DNA from: Microbacterium sp. Leaf320
GTDB taxonomy: Bacteria > Actinomycetota > Actinomycetes > Actinomycetales > Microbacteriaceae
DNA: 64,000 nucleotides
Reading direction: 5' to 3'
NCBI RefSeq assembly: GCF_001423485.1
Contig: NZ_LMOD01000001.1
Location: 688,617 to 752,616 of the forward strand
Below, one piece after another: positions 38,759 to 47,902 of the stretch (positions within the stretch are counted from its first letter, which is position 1; every line of letters starts with the position of its first letter). The notes below the pieces were generated by a model. That model ran no database searches and had not been told where the DNA came from. It was given only the letters and a program-made list of their open reading frames with translations. The translations under genes were made by a program, and so were the position numbers.

Positions 38759-40363
38759 GTGCCGAAGCCCGTCGTGCTCCTCGCCGAAGTTCTCTCACCC
38801 GCCACGATCGAGGCCCTCGGCCCCGACTTCGACGTTCGCAACGTCGACGGCACCGACCGCCAGGCGCTCTTCGCGTCGCTCGCGGATGCCGACGCCGTGC
38901 TGATCCGGTCGGCGACGCAGATCGACGAGGAGGCGCTGACCCACGCGCCGAAGCTGAAGGTCGTCGCCCGCGCAGGTGTGGGCCTCGACAACGTCGACAT
39001 CAAGGCGGCCACGACGGCCGGTGTCATGGTCGTCAACGCGCCGACGTCCAACATCGTCTCCGCCGCAGAGCTCACCGTCGGTCACATCCTCAGCCTCGCC
39101 CGTCGCATTCCCGCCGCGCACGCGTCGCTGTCGGCAGGTCAGTGGAAGCGCAGCTCCTTCACCGGGGCCGAGCTCTTCGAGAAGACCGTCGGCATCGTCG
39201 GTCTCGGCCGAATCGGCGCTCTCGTCGCCGCGCGTCTTGCCGCCTTCGACATGCGCGTCGTCGCCTACGACCCCTACGTCACCTCGGCGCGCGCCCAGCA
39301 GCTGGGTGTACAGCTGCTGACGCTCGACGAGCTCGTCGCCGAGTCCGACTTCCTGACGATCCACATGCCCAAGACGCCCGAGACCACCGGGATGATCGGT
39401 GCCGAGCAGTTCAAGGCCATGAAGCCGACGGCGTTCGTCGTCAACGTGGCCCGTGGCGGACTGATCGATGAGGAGGCACTGCACGCAGCCCTCGTCGCCG
39501 GTGAGATCGCCGGTGCCGGCCTCGACGTCTTCACCTCCGAGCCCCCGGCCGAGGGCGGCACGGCGCGTCCGCTCCTCGACCTTCCGAACGTCGTCGTCAC
39601 CCCGCACCTCGGAGCGAGCACCGAAGAAGCGCAGGAGAAGGCCGGCGTCTCCGTGGCCCGTTCGGTGCGCCTGGCTCTCGGCGGGGACCTCGTGCCGGAT
39701 GCCGTCAACGTGGCGGGTGGCGTGATCGACCCGTACGTCCGCCCCGGCATCTCGCTCGTCGAGAAGCTCGGTCAGATCTTCGCCGCTCTCGCGACGTCGC
39801 CGCTCACGAGCCTCGACGTCGAGGTGCACGGTGAACTGAACGACTATGACGTGAGCGTTCTCAAGCTCGCCGCCCTCAAGGGCGTCTTCACGAACATCGT
39901 CAGTGAGACGGTCTCGTACGTCAACGCACCGCTGCTCGCGGATCAGCGAGGAATCGCAGTGCGCCTCCTCAAGGACGACGTCAGCGACGAGTACCGCAAC
40001 GTCATCACCCTCAGCGGTGCTCTCTCCGACGGTTCGCAGCTCTCGGTGTCCGGCACGCTCACGGGCCCGAAGCAGGCCGAGAAGCTGGTCGCCATCAACG
40101 ACCACGCGCTCGAGCTGCCGATCGAGAAGCACCACGTCGTGATGCTCTACACCGACCGCCCCGGAATCGTCGCGGTCTACGGTCAGAAGTTCGGTGACGC
40201 CGGCATCAACATCGCCGGCATGCAGATCTCGCGCCTCGGCGCCGGCGACCAGGCGCTCAGCGTGCTCACGCTGGATTCGCCGGTGCCGGACGACCTGCTC
40301 GACGACCTGCGCGGATCCATCGACGCAGATCTCTTCCGTCAGATCGAGATCACCGAGGTCTGA
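38759..40363 (+). CDS. serA: D-3-phosphoglycerate dehydrogenase
   Basis: First enzyme of serine synthesis. The 534-residue, long (type I) form has the substrate/nucleotide domains with GLGRIGALVAARLAAF near residue 147 and the later HLGASTEEAQEKAG. An intervening ASB domain and a C-terminal ACT domain (VVMLYTDRPGIVAVYGQKFG) mediate feedback control by serine. A GTG start with AAGGA upstream. A TACAGT -10-like element occurs near 38686. A terminator follows, convergent with tetR. Confidence 0.95.
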   Translation: MPKPVVLLAEVLSPATIEALGPDFDVRNVDGTDRQALFASLADADAVLIRSATQIDEEALTHAPKLKVVARAGVGLDNVDIKAATTAGVMVVNAPTSNIVSAAELTVGHILSLARRIPAAHASLSAGQWKRSSFTGAELFEKTVGIVGLGRIGALVAARLAAFDMRVVAYDPYVTSARAQQLGVQLLTLDELVAESDFLTIHMPKTPETTGMIGAEQFKAMKPTAFVVNVARGGLIDEEALHAALVAGEIAGAGLDVFTSEPPAEGGTARPLLDLPNVVVTPHLGASTEEAQEKAGVSVARSVRLALGGDLVPDAVNVAGGVIDPYVRPGISLVEKLGQIFAALATSPLTSLDVEVHGELNDYDVSVLKLAALKGVFTNIVSETVSYVNAPLLADQRGIAVRLLKDDVSDEYRNVITLSGALSDGSQLSVSGTLTGPKQAEKLVAINDHALELPIEKHHVVMLYTDRPGIVAVYGQKFGDAGINIAGMQISRLGAGDQALSVLTLDSPVPDDLLDDLRGSIDADLFRQIEITEV

Positions 40364-40386
40364 GCAGCGCAGACCCGGATATGCGG

Positions 40387-40424
40387 AGCGGGAGGGCAGG
40401 CCGAAAGGCGGCCCTCCCGCTTTC
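40387..40424 (+). terminator. Terminator between serA and tetR
   Basis: Perfect 11-bp stem AGCGGGAGGGC / GCCCTCCCGCT around a 13-base loop, followed by TTTC. It lies between convergent genes and may serve both. Confidence 0.8.
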
Positions 40425-40442
40425 TGCGTGTGGAGCCGGGAG

Positions 40443-40988
40443 TCAGGGTGCCGTCGCGCGGAGCACGAGAGCGATCAGGTCCGAGAGCTCGTCGCTGCGG
40501 GGGACCAGTCGCTCCGGTCCGTGCACGTCGAGCGAGTTGTTGAAGTAGAGCCCGTCGCTCAGCAGCATCACGAGATCGAGGCTGGCGGCATCCCGCACAT
40601 GGGGGCGGATCGTGTCCTCCCACCGGTCTCGGTTCCTGCGCAGCGCGTCGGCTGCTGACGCCGAGCCGCCCTGGGCGAGTCGCGTCGCAGCGATCAGCAC
40701 GCGATCAAGCGCATCGTCCTCCATGACGGAGGTGCGCACGTAGTACGCCACGGGCCCCTCTTCGGCTGTCGTCATGCGTTCGAGATCGGCCGTGGTGAGC
40801 GCGTCGAGGCGTTCGATCAGACCTGCGGCAAGATCTTCCTTCGATCCGAAGTGGTAGAGGAGCCCGCCCTTCGAGACGCCGGCGGCCTTGGCTGTCGCGT
40901 CGAGGGTGGCTGCGCGCTCACCGTCTTCGATGACGATCGCTTCGAAGGCGTCGAGAACGCGTTCTCGGGCCAGGGGAGGTCGGGGCAT
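40443..40988 (-). CDS. TetR-family transcriptional regulator
   Basis: A 181-residue repressor with helix-turn-helix ATLDATAKAAGVSKGGLLYHFGSKEDL (about residues 27-53) and a variable ligand domain. It is divergent from the DHA2 exporter, so it most likely represses it and releases on drug binding. The ATG at 40988 has AGAGGA 5 bases upstream; an in-frame ATG at 41012 would add 8 residues but has no Shine-Dalgarno. A 30-bp palindrome lies between the two genes. Confidence 0.88.
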   Translation of the reverse strand: MPRPPLARERVLDAFEAIVIEDGERAATLDATAKAAGVSKGGLLYHFGSKEDLAAGLIERLDALTTADLERMTTAEEGPVAYYVRTSVMEDDALDRVLIAATRLAQGGSASAADALRRNRDRWEDTIRPHVRDAASLDLVMLLSDGLYFNNSLDVHGPERLVPRSDELSDLIALVLRATAP

Positions 40989-41040
40989 CGGGATCCTCTG
41001 TTCGTCTTGCATCACAGTAGCGCGGCAGTGTGACGATTCT

Positions 41041-41070
41041 GTTACTATACCATCTGGACGGTTTAGTAAC
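41041..41070 (+). promoter_or_regulatory. TetR operator between tetR and the DHA2 exporter
   Basis: A near-perfect 30-bp palindrome with outer arms GTTACTA (41041-41047) and TAGTAAC (41064-41070) and inner ACC/GGT. It sits in the shared promoter region, so it would control both directions. Confidence 0.82.
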
Positions 41071-41099
41071 GATGCCGTCGTGATCCTGAGAGGTGTTCC

Positions 41100-42635
41100 A
41101 TGACCCGTACTGCGTCGATCCCGACGACAGAGACGGATGCTCCCCGCGTCGGAGCCCGAGGCTGGGCGGCGCTCGTCGTGCTCATGCTGCCGGTGCTCCT
41201 GGTGTCGGTGGACAACACGGTGCTGAGCTTCGCGCTCCCCGAGATATCCATCGCGCTCGCGCCCACCGGCGCCGAGCAGCTGTGGATCATCGACGTCTAT
41301 CCGCTCGTGCTGGCAGGACTTCTCGTGACCATGGGCACCCTCGGCGATCGCTTCGGACGTCGGCGGATGCTGCTGATCGGCGCGACCGGCTTCGCGGCGG
41401 TGTCGGCCCTCGCGGCCTTCGCCCCGACCGCCGGCCTGCTGATCGCCGCCCGTGCCCTCCTCGGCTTCTTCGGCGCGATGCTGATGCCGTCGACCCTGTC
41501 GCTCCTTCGTTCGATCTTCCAGAACCGGGACCAGCGTCGCCTCGCGATCGCCGTGTGGGCGTCGGCGTTCTCCGCCGGATCCGCTCTCGGGCCGATCGTG
41601 GGCGGGTTCCTGCTCGAGCACTTCGACTGGGGGTCGGTGTTCCTGATCGCCGTCCCTGTGCTCATCCCGCTGCTCATCGCCGCGCCGCTGCTCGTGCCCG
41701 AGAGCCGCGACCCGAACCCCGGTCGCATCGACATCGTCAGCATCGTGCTGTCGATGGCCGCGATGATCCCCGTCGTGTACGCGATCAAGTCGCTCGCGGT
41801 CGAAGGACCGAGCCTCTCGGCAGGCGGCTGGGCGCTGCTCGGCATCGTGATGGGCTACCTGTTCGTGCGACGACAGCTGCATGCCGAGGTGCCGATGCTC
41901 GACATGGTGCTGTTCCGCCGGGGCTCCTTCTCTGGAGCGATCCTGGTGAACCTGCTGAGCGTCGTCGCGCTCGTGGGCTTCCTGTACTTCGTCTCGCAGC
42001 ACCTGCAGCTGGTGCTCGGCCTCTCGCCGATGACCGCCGGGGCGGCGCTCGTACCCGGCATGATCGCGATGATCGTGGCCGGACTCTCGGTGGTGCCCAT
42101 CTCGCGGCGGGTGCCCCCGCACATCCTCGTCCCTGCGGGGCTCGTGTTCTCGGTGGCCGGCTATCTGCTCGTCGCCTTCACGACCTCCGATCACGGTGTC
42201 GCGCCGCTGATCATCGCCTTCGTGGTGCTCGGCATCGGCATCGGCGGGGCCGAGACCATCTCGAACGAACTGATCCTCTCCAGTGCGCCCGCCGAGAAGG
42301 CGGGGGCCGCGAGCGCGGTGTCCGAGACGGCCTACGAGCTCGGTGCTGTGCTCGGCACAGCCGTGCTCGGCGGCCTGATCACCGCGTTCTACCGCGGGGC
42401 GCTGGTCATTCCGCCGGGCATACCGGCAGATGCGGCGCACGCGGCAGAGGAGACGCTCGCCGGCGCCTACACCGCCGCCCAGGAGTTGCCGGCACAGCTC
42501 GGCGATGCGCTCTGGGATGCCGCATCCGCGGCCTTCGGCTCGGGCGTCCTGGTGACCTCGCTGATCGGCGCGGGGCTGGTCGTTCTCGCCGGAGTGATCG
42601 CGGCCGTCACACTGCGCAAGGCCGCCACGCACTGA
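41100..42635 (+). CDS. MFS transporter, DHA2 (14-helix) drug exporter
   Basis: A 511-residue major facilitator of the DHA2/SmvA-EmrB type. Early motifs are DNTVLSFALPEISIAL and the loop GTLGDRFGRRRMLL. Helix 5 carries WASAFSAGSALGPIVGGFLL (motif C of antiporters). The long sequence fits 14 helices. The proton-driven efflux of cationic drugs or metabolites is known for the family, not shown here. It is divergent from a tetR gene with a palindrome between, and leuB follows after a hairpin. Confidence 0.9.
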   Translation: MTRTASIPTTETDAPRVGARGWAALVVLMLPVLLVSVDNTVLSFALPEISIALAPTGAEQLWIIDVYPLVLAGLLVTMGTLGDRFGRRRMLLIGATGFAAVSALAAFAPTAGLLIAARALLGFFGAMLMPSTLSLLRSIFQNRDQRRLAIAVWASAFSAGSALGPIVGGFLLEHFDWGSVFLIAVPVLIPLLIAAPLLVPESRDPNPGRIDIVSIVLSMAAMIPVVYAIKSLAVEGPSLSAGGWALLGIVMGYLFVRRQLHAEVPMLDMVLFRRGSFSGAILVNLLSVVALVGFLYFVSQHLQLVLGLSPMTAGAALVPGMIAMIVAGLSVVPISRRVPPHILVPAGLVFSVAGYLLVAFTTSDHGVAPLIIAFVVLGIGIGGAETISNELILSSAPAEKAGAASAVSETAYELGAVLGTAVLGGLITAFYRGALVIPPGIPADAAHAAEETLAGAYTAAQELPAQLGDALWDAASAAFGSGVLVTSLIGAGLVVLAGVIAAVTLRKAATH

Positions 42636-42649
42636 CCAGTACGCTGGGA

Positions 42650-42690
42650 GAACCGGCCCGCTCGGCATCAGCCCGAGTGCTGGCCGGTTC
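42650..42690 (+). terminator. Hairpin between DHA2 gene and leuB
   Basis: Stem GAACCGGCC / GGCCGGTTC with an inner CTCGG/CCGAG stem, 20 bases before the leuB ATG. There is no T-tract, so it may be a weak terminator or an mRNA leader structure rather than a full stop. Confidence 0.5.
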
Positions 42691-42710
42691 ATCCCGATGC
42701 AAGGAGTGTC

Positions 42711-43754
42711 ATGTCGCGTGTCGTGAAGCTGGCCGTCATCCCCGGTGACGGAATCGGCCCAGAGGTCGTCGCCGAGGCCGAGAAGGTCCTCGATGCGGTC
42801 ACCGCCTCCAGTGATGTGACATTTGACAAGACCTGCTTCTCGCTCGGCGCCGCTCGGTACCTCGAGACGGGCGACACCCTCACCGACGACGACCTTCGGG
42901 CGATCTCGGAGCACGACGCGATCCTGCTCGGAGCCGTCGGGGGCACGCCCGGCGACCCCCGGCTCAAGGACGCGAACATCGAGCGCGGGCTGCTGCTCAA
43001 GCTCCGCTTCACGCTCGACCACTACGTGAACCTGCGTCCCTCGAAGCTCTTCACCGGAGCTGCGGGGCCACTCGCGAACCCGGGAGACATCGACTTCGTC
43101 GTCGTCCGAGAGGGCACCGAGGGCCCCTACGTCGGCAACGGCGGCGCGATCCGCAAGGGCACGCCGCACGAGGTCGCCAATGAGACCTCGGTCAACACCG
43201 CCTTCGGCGTCGAGAGGGTCGTGCGCTACGCCTTCGACCTCGCCGAGCGGCGCGGCAAGAAGGTCACGCTCGTGCACAAGACCAACGTGCTCGTGCACGC
43301 GGGGGCGATCTGGCAGCGCATCGTGAACGAGGTCGCGTCCGAGCACCCCGACGTCGCCGTCGACTACCTGCACGTCGATGCGGCGACCATCTTCCTGGTC
43401 ACCGATCCCTCTCGTTTCGACGTGATCGTCACGGACAACCTGTTCGGCGACATCCTCACCGACCTCGCGGGAGCGGTCACCGGCGGAATCGGACTCGCCG
43501 CCTCGGGCAACATCAACCCCGCAGGCGCGTTCCCGTCGATGTTCGAGCCGGTGCACGGATCGGCCCCCGACATCGCGGGGCAGCAGAAGGCCGACCCCAC
43601 CGCCGCGATCCTGTCGGTGGCGCTGCTGCTCGACCACCTCGGGCTCACCGAAGAGGCTGCTCGCGTGAGCGCCGCCGTCGAGTCCGACATCGCGTCTCGC
43701 ACAGGGGCGCGCACCACAGCGGAGGTCGGCTCCGCGATCACCGCTCTGCTCTGA
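42711..43754 (+). CDS. leuB: 3-isopropylmalate dehydrogenase
   Basis: Oxidative decarboxylase of leucine synthesis, NAD- and Mg-dependent. The 347-residue protein has [12 protein letters not shown] at the N-terminus, the substrate region [20 protein letters not shown] near residues 94-113 and the metal-site stretch [21 protein letters not shown] lies before the ATG. Together with the ilv genes upstream and ilvE downstream it completes a local branched-chain amino acid region. Confidence 0.96.
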   Translation: MSRVVKLAVIPGDGIGPEVVAEAEKVLDAVTASSDVTFDKTCFSLGAARYLETGDTLTDDDLRAISEHDAILLGAVGGTPGDPRLKDANIERGLLLKLRFTLDHYVNLRPSKLFTGAAGPLANPGDIDFVVVREGTEGPYVGNGGAIRKGTPHEVANETSVNTAFGVERVVRYAFDLAERRGKKVTLVHKTNVLVHAGAIWQRIVNEVASEHPDVAVDYLHVDAATIFLVTDPSRFDVIVTDNLFGDILTDLAGAVTGGIGLAASGNINPAGAFPSMFEPVHGSAPDIAGQQKADPTAAILSVALLLDHLGLTEEAARVSAAVESDIASRTGARTTAEVGSAITALL

Positions 43755-43814
43755 GCGACAGGCGTAGGCTGAGACGGCGCGAGGTTGCGCGCCGCACGAG
43801 GAATGGATGATGAG

Positions 43815-44915
43815 ATGACGACCATCGACGCCGAGACCACCGTGGCTCCGCTGGAGTTCGCTGTGACGAAGAACTTGACCGCTGCGACGCCCGGTCGCGT
43901 GGCCGAGGTTCACGAGAACCCGGGCTTCGGCGTGGTCTTCACCGATCACATGGTCGACATCTGCTGGTCCGTCAAGGGCGGATGGCACCGCCCGCGCGTG
44001 CAGCCGTACGGACCGATCCCGCTCGACCCCGCAGCATCCGTGCTGCACTACGCGCAGGAGATCTTCGAGGGCATCAAGGCCTATCGTCATGCCGACGGAT
44101 CGATCCACACCTTCCGTCCCGACCGCAACGCAGCCCGTCTGCAGGCCAGCGCCCACCGTCTCGCGCTGCCTGAGCTGCCGACCGAGTACTTCATCCAGTC
44201 CCTGCGCGAGATCATCAAGGTCGACGGACGTTGGGTGCCGTCCGGTGAGGATCAGAGCCTGTACCTCCGCCCCTTCATGTTCGCCAAGGAGGCCTTCCTC
44301 GGCGTCCGGGCGGCGCAGAAGGTGGCCTACTACGTCATCGCCAGCCCCGCGGGCGCGTACTTCACCGGCGGAGTGAAGCCCGTGCGCATCTGGCTCTCCG
44401 AGGACTACGCGCGTGCGGGCAAGGGCGGCACGGGCAAGGCCAAGACCGGTGGCAACTACGCGTCGAGCCTGCTGGCCCAGAGCGAGGCGTCGTCGAAGGG
44501 CTGCGACCAGGTCGTGTTCCTCAACGAGGAGCGCAACGTCGAGGAGCTCGGCGGCATGAACGTCGTGTTCGTGTTCAAGGACGGCCGGGTCGTCACGCCA
44601 GAGTCCGACAGCATCCTCGAGGGCATCACGCGCGACTCCCTGCTGCAGCTCGCGGAGGACCGCGGATACACGGTCGAGAAGCGGCCGATCTCGATCGACG
44701 AATGGCGCGAGGGCGTGGCATCCGGCGACATCGTCGAGGTCTTCGCCTGCGGCACCGCCGCGGTCGTGACGCCGATCGGCGCCCTCGTCGGAGAAGGCTT
44801 CGATGAGCCGCAGCCGCTCGGCGAGCTCGCCCTGTCGCTGCGTGAAGAGCTCACCGACATCCAGTACGGCCGTCGCGAAGACAAGCACGGCTGGCTCTTG
44901 CGCCTCGACGCCTGA
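43815..44915 (+). CDS. ilvE: Branched-chain amino acid aminotransferase
   Basis: PLP enzyme, fold type IV, that makes valine, leucine and isoleucine from the 2-oxo acids. The 366 residues carry YAQEIFEGIKAYRH near residue 78, the PLP-lysine region KTGGNYASSLLAQ near residue 209 and the later EVFACGTAAVVTPIG. In-frame ATGs at 43803 and 43815 are possible. I chose 43815 because the 43803 codon is too near the GAGGA Shine-Dalgarno, though 43815 is a little distant from it. The gene ends at a strong hairpin. Confidence 0.93.
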   Translation: MTTIDAETTVAPLEFAVTKNLTAATPGRVAEVHENPGFGVVFTDHMVDICWSVKGGWHRPRVQPYGPIPLDPAASVLHYAQEIFEGIKAYRHADGSIHTFRPDRNAARLQASAHRLALPELPTEYFIQSLREIIKVDGRWVPSGEDQSLYLRPFMFAKEAFLGVRAAQKVAYYVIASPAGAYFTGGVKPVRIWLSEDYARAGKGGTGKAKTGGNYASSLLAQSEASSKGCDQVVFLNEERNVEELGGMNVVFVFKDGRVVTPESDSILEGITRDSLLQLAEDRGYTVEKRPISIDEWREGVASGDIVEVFACGTAAVVTPIGALVGEGFDEPQPLGELALSLREELTDIQYGRREDKHGWLLRLDA

Positions 44916-44930
44916 TCGTCGCAAGACTCC

Positions 44931-44967
44931 CGGGACCCCGCTGTGCCCGCTGCACACCGGGGTCCCG
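44931..44967 (+). terminator. Hairpin after ilvE
   Basis: Perfect 10-bp stem CGGGACCCCG / CGGGGTCCCG around a 17-base loop. No T-tract follows, so it is terminator-like only. Confidence 0.6.
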
Positions 44968-44995
44968 TCGTCCGCACTCTGGCTAGGCTGGTGGC

Positions 44996-45772
44996 ATGAA
45001 GATCGCCCGATTCAGCCATGACGACGCCATCCTCTTCGGGATCGTCGATGACACCGACCTCGTCGTCCTCTCGGGCGATCCGCTCTTCGCCGGGTACGAG
45101 CCGACGGGCGATCGCGTGCCGATCGCGGACGCGGTCATCCTGGCGCCGGTGATCCCGCGCTCGAAGATCGTCTGCGTCGGCAAGAACTACCACGATCACG
45201 CCGCCGAGATGGGGGGAGTGGCTCCCGAGGAGCCGCTCCTGTTCCTCAAGCCCAACACCGCTGTGATCGGTCCAGGCGATGCGATCGTGCGTCCATCGAT
45301 CTCGGACCAGACCGAGTACGAGGGCGAGCTCGCCGTCGTGATCGGCAAGGTCGCCAAGAATGTGACGCAGGCGGACGCTCTCGACCACGTGCTCGGCTAC
45401 ACGATCGCCAATGACGTCACCGCCCGTGACCTGCAGCGCAAGGACGGCCAGTGGTCGCGCGCGAAGGGCTTCGACACGTTCTGCCCCCTCGGCCCCACCA
45501 TCAGCACGGACTTCGATCCGTCGGAGGCGACCATCCAGACCAGGGTGAATGGAGAGGTTCGCCAGAAGGCGCCGCTGACCGACATGATCCACTCCGTCGC
45601 GGCGATCATCGAGCATGCGTCGGCCGTGTTCACCCTGCTCCCCGGCGACGTCATCCTGACGGGCACCCCGGCGGGCGTCGGAACCTTCGACGCCGGCGAC
45701 ACCGTCGAGGTCGAGATCACCGGACTGGGGATCCTGCGCAACACCGTGCGCGACGCCGTGCGCGCATCATGA
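44996..45772 (+). CDS. Fumarylacetoacetate hydrolase family protein
   Basis: A 258-residue FAH-superfamily enzyme. The family hydrolyses or decarboxylates beta-diketone-like acids using a divalent metal. The core motif CVGKNYHDHAAEMGG is near residue 58, EYEGELAVVIGK near residue 106 supplies metal-binding Glu residues, and NDVTARDLQ supplies the Asp. It resembles the oxaloacetate/acylpyruvase group more than true FAH. A -10 TAGGCT at 44984-44989 ends 6 bases before the ATG. Its stop overlaps the MFS start by 4 bases. Confidence 0.88.
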   Translation: MKIARFSHDDAILFGIVDDTDLVVLSGDPLFAGYEPTGDRVPIADAVILAPVIPRSKIVCVGKNYHDHAAEMGGVAPEEPLLFLKPNTAVIGPGDAIVRPSISDQTEYEGELAVVIGKVAKNVTQADALDHVLGYTIANDVTARDLQRKDGQWSRAKGFDTFCPLGPTISTDFDPSEATIQTRVNGEVRQKAPLTDMIHSVAAIIEHASAVFTLLPGDVILTGTPAGVGTFDAGDTVEVEITGLGILRNTVRDAVRAS

Positions 45773-47028
45773 CCGTCGTCGCTCTGACGGCGACCCGACA
45801 GGCGGCTGTCCAGCGACGCACCGTCCTGGTGCTGTCGCTCGGACAGGTGCTCGGCGGGATCGCCTTCGGGGCGACGGTGTCGCTCGGCGCGCTGCTCGCC
45901 GCCGACCTCTCGGGAAGCGATGCGCTATCGGGCCTTGCCACGGCGTCCGTCACCCTCGGTGCGGCGCTGTGCGCGATCCCGCTCGCCCGTCTGGCCGCCA
46001 GGGTCGGCAGACGGCGCGCGCTGTCCCTCGGCAACCTGTTCGCGCTGGTCGGCATCGCCGTGGTGATCCTGGCCGCGTCGCTACGCGTGTTCCCTCTGCT
46101 GCTGGTGGGCATCCTGATGATCGGCGCGGGCAATGCCGGAAACCTCCAGTCCCGGTTCGCCGCGACGGATCTCGCCGCCCCGCAGCACCGCGGACGCGAT
46201 CTCTCGATCGTGGTGTGGGCGACGACCATCGGCGGCGTGGCAGGACCTCTGCTCCTGGGGCCGGGCGAAGTCGTCGGCGAGGCCATCGGCATGCCGCCGC
46301 AGACCGGCTCCTACGCGTTCTCCTTCGTCGCACAGTGCGCTGCGCTCATCCTCTACCTGATCGCGTTGCGGCCCGATCCACTTCTCGCCGCGCAAGGGCT
46401 CGCCAGAGCGGCAGCGGCGGTGACCGGGCAGGTGTCGATCGATCGTCCGGTCGTGGCTCGGTACGCGATCTTCGCGGTCGCCGGCTCGCACGTCGTGATG
46501 GCATCGGTGATGGCGATGACTCCCGTGCACCTCGCGCACATGGCGCACGGCAGCGAGGGCATGGCACCCACGCCGGCCGACGTCTCGGCACTGGTCGGCA
46601 TCACGATCGCTCTGCACGTCGGCGGCATGTACGCGCTCTCTCCGCTCTTCGGCATCCTCGCGGACCGCTGGGGGCGGTTGCGGGTCGTGCTGCTGGGACA
46701 GGTGCTCCTGGGCGGCGCGCTCGCCTTCGCGGTCTTCGTGAACGATCAGGAATGGGGCGTGATGGTCGCGCTGATCCTGCTCGGCCTGGGATGGAGTGCG
46801 GCGACCGTCGCCGGAGCGGCGCTGCTCACCGAATCGAGCGCGCCCGAGCTGCGCACACGACGACAGGGAAGGAGCGACTCGCTGATGAGCCTCTCGGCAG
46901 CTGCGGGTGCGGTGCTCGCCGGAGTGATCCTGTCGAACTTCCAATACGCGGGGCTCGGCATCGCAGCATCCGTGCTGGTGGTCGCGATCGTCGCGCTCTC
47001 GCCTCTCGCTCGCTCCCGAGCCCGATGA
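45769..47028 (+). CDS. MFS transporter
   Basis: A 419-residue, 12-helix major facilitator with LGQVLGGIAFGATVSLGALLAADL at the start and RLAARVGRRRALS as the helix 2-3 loop. The periplasmic-side segment HMAHGSEG and the central loop are family-like. The substrate is unknown; position after an FAH-like enzyme and before a methyltransferase suggests a small-molecule pathway. The start overlaps the FAH stop (ATGA) and the stop overlaps the methyltransferase start (ATGA). Confidence 0.83.
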   Translation: MTVVALTATRQAAVQRRTVLVLSLGQVLGGIAFGATVSLGALLAADLSGSDALSGLATASVTLGAALCAIPLARLAARVGRRRALSLGNLFALVGIAVVILAASLRVFPLLLVGILMIGAGNAGNLQSRFAATDLAAPQHRGRDLSIVVWATTIGGVAGPLLLGPGEVVGEAIGMPPQTGSYAFSFVAQCAALILYLIALRPDPLLAAQGLARAAAAVTGQVSIDRPVVARYAIFAVAGSHVVMASVMAMTPVHLAHMAHGSEGMAPTPADVSALVGITIALHVGGMYALSPLFGILADRWGRLRVVLLGQVLLGGALAFAVFVNDQEWGVMVALILLGLGWSAATVAGAALLTESSAPELRTRRQGRSDSLMSLSAAAGAVLAGVILSNFQYAGLGIAASVLVVAIVALSPLARSRAR

Positions 47029-47789
47029 AGGACTGGGCGGGTACGGGGCGCGCGTACGCAGATTCATACGCTGCATTGTGCGTCGGGACCGCAGGCTTCG
47101 TGCTCAACGAGCTCGGGGATGCGCGTGGGCGCACCCTGCTCGATGTGGGCTCGGGCACAGGCTCGCTCTCCGCGGCGTTCGCGAGCGCGGGCTGGAACGT
47201 CACCGGATGCGAGCCGGAGCCGACGATGAGAGAGGTCGCAGTGCGCGAGCACGCCGGGATCCCCGTGGTCGAGGGTGCGCTGCCGCAGCTGCCGTTTCAC
47301 GACGGCGTCTTCGACGCGGTCGTCGCCAACTTCGTGCTGAATCACGTCGCTGAACCGCGGAGGGCGGCACGAGAGCTCGCGCGGGTGTCGGCCGACGTCG
47401 TGGTGGCGACAGTCTGGACGAACTCGCCGACGTGGCTGTGGCGTGAAGTCTGCGACCGGGCGGGGCTCGCACCATCGGTCGGGGAGCGACTGCCCCCGGA
47501 GCAGGACTTCGAGCGGACGGTGGACGGCTTCGCGCGGATGCTGGACGATGCGGGCTGGACGGGCAGTCGGGTGTCGGAGATCACCTGGACGTGGTCAGCC
47601 GGTGCCGACGCCCTGTGGGTGTCCGCAGAGGGAGGTGTCGGGGGAGCGGGTCAGTTCTATCGTGCGCTCAACGGCTCGGAACGCGCCGCGTTCCGAGCGG
47701 CGTTCGATTCCGTCTGCTCCGAGCGGACCGTCGATGGACGCGTGCCGCTGGAGCATTCCGCTGCGGTGGCGCTCCGGTCGCGCCGCTGA
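47025..47789 (+). CDS. Class I SAM-dependent methyltransferase
   Basis: A 254-residue methyltransferase of the UbiE/Methyltransf_11 type. The SAM loop is LLDVGSGTGSLSAAF near residue 40, and the acidic post-loop and PFHDGVFDAVVANFVLNHV motif are clear. The acceptor may be a lipid, quinone or small metabolite and is not identifiable. ATG 47025 overlaps the MFS stop by 4 bases, so it is the third gene of a tightly coupled operon. Confidence 0.85.
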   Translation: MKDWAGTGRAYADSYAALCVGTAGFVLNELGDARGRTLLDVGSGTGSLSAAFASAGWNVTGCEPEPTMREVAVREHAGIPVVEGALPQLPFHDGVFDAVVANFVLNHVAEPRRAARELARVSADVVVATVWTNSPTWLWREVCDRAGLAPSVGERLPPEQDFERTVDGFARMLDDAGWTGSRVSEITWTWSAGADALWVSAEGGVGGAGQFYRALNGSERAAFRAAFDSVCSERTVDGRVPLEHSAAVALRSRR

Positions 47790-47902
47790 GATCCGAACGG
47801 CGCCAACCGGAGAACCGCGGACCGACCGCGGTGACGCGCGTGATCCTCGGTGCCGCGTCCGGATCATGCCGGCGCGACACCGAGGGCTGAGAATCACGAC
47901 GT

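Noticed and set aside
40443..44957. A reading frame of about 1500 codons open on the minus strand across leuB, ilvE and the exporter
   Set aside because: Only its last ~180 codons (TetR) are a real protein. The rest is the antisense of well-identified genes and results from high GC.
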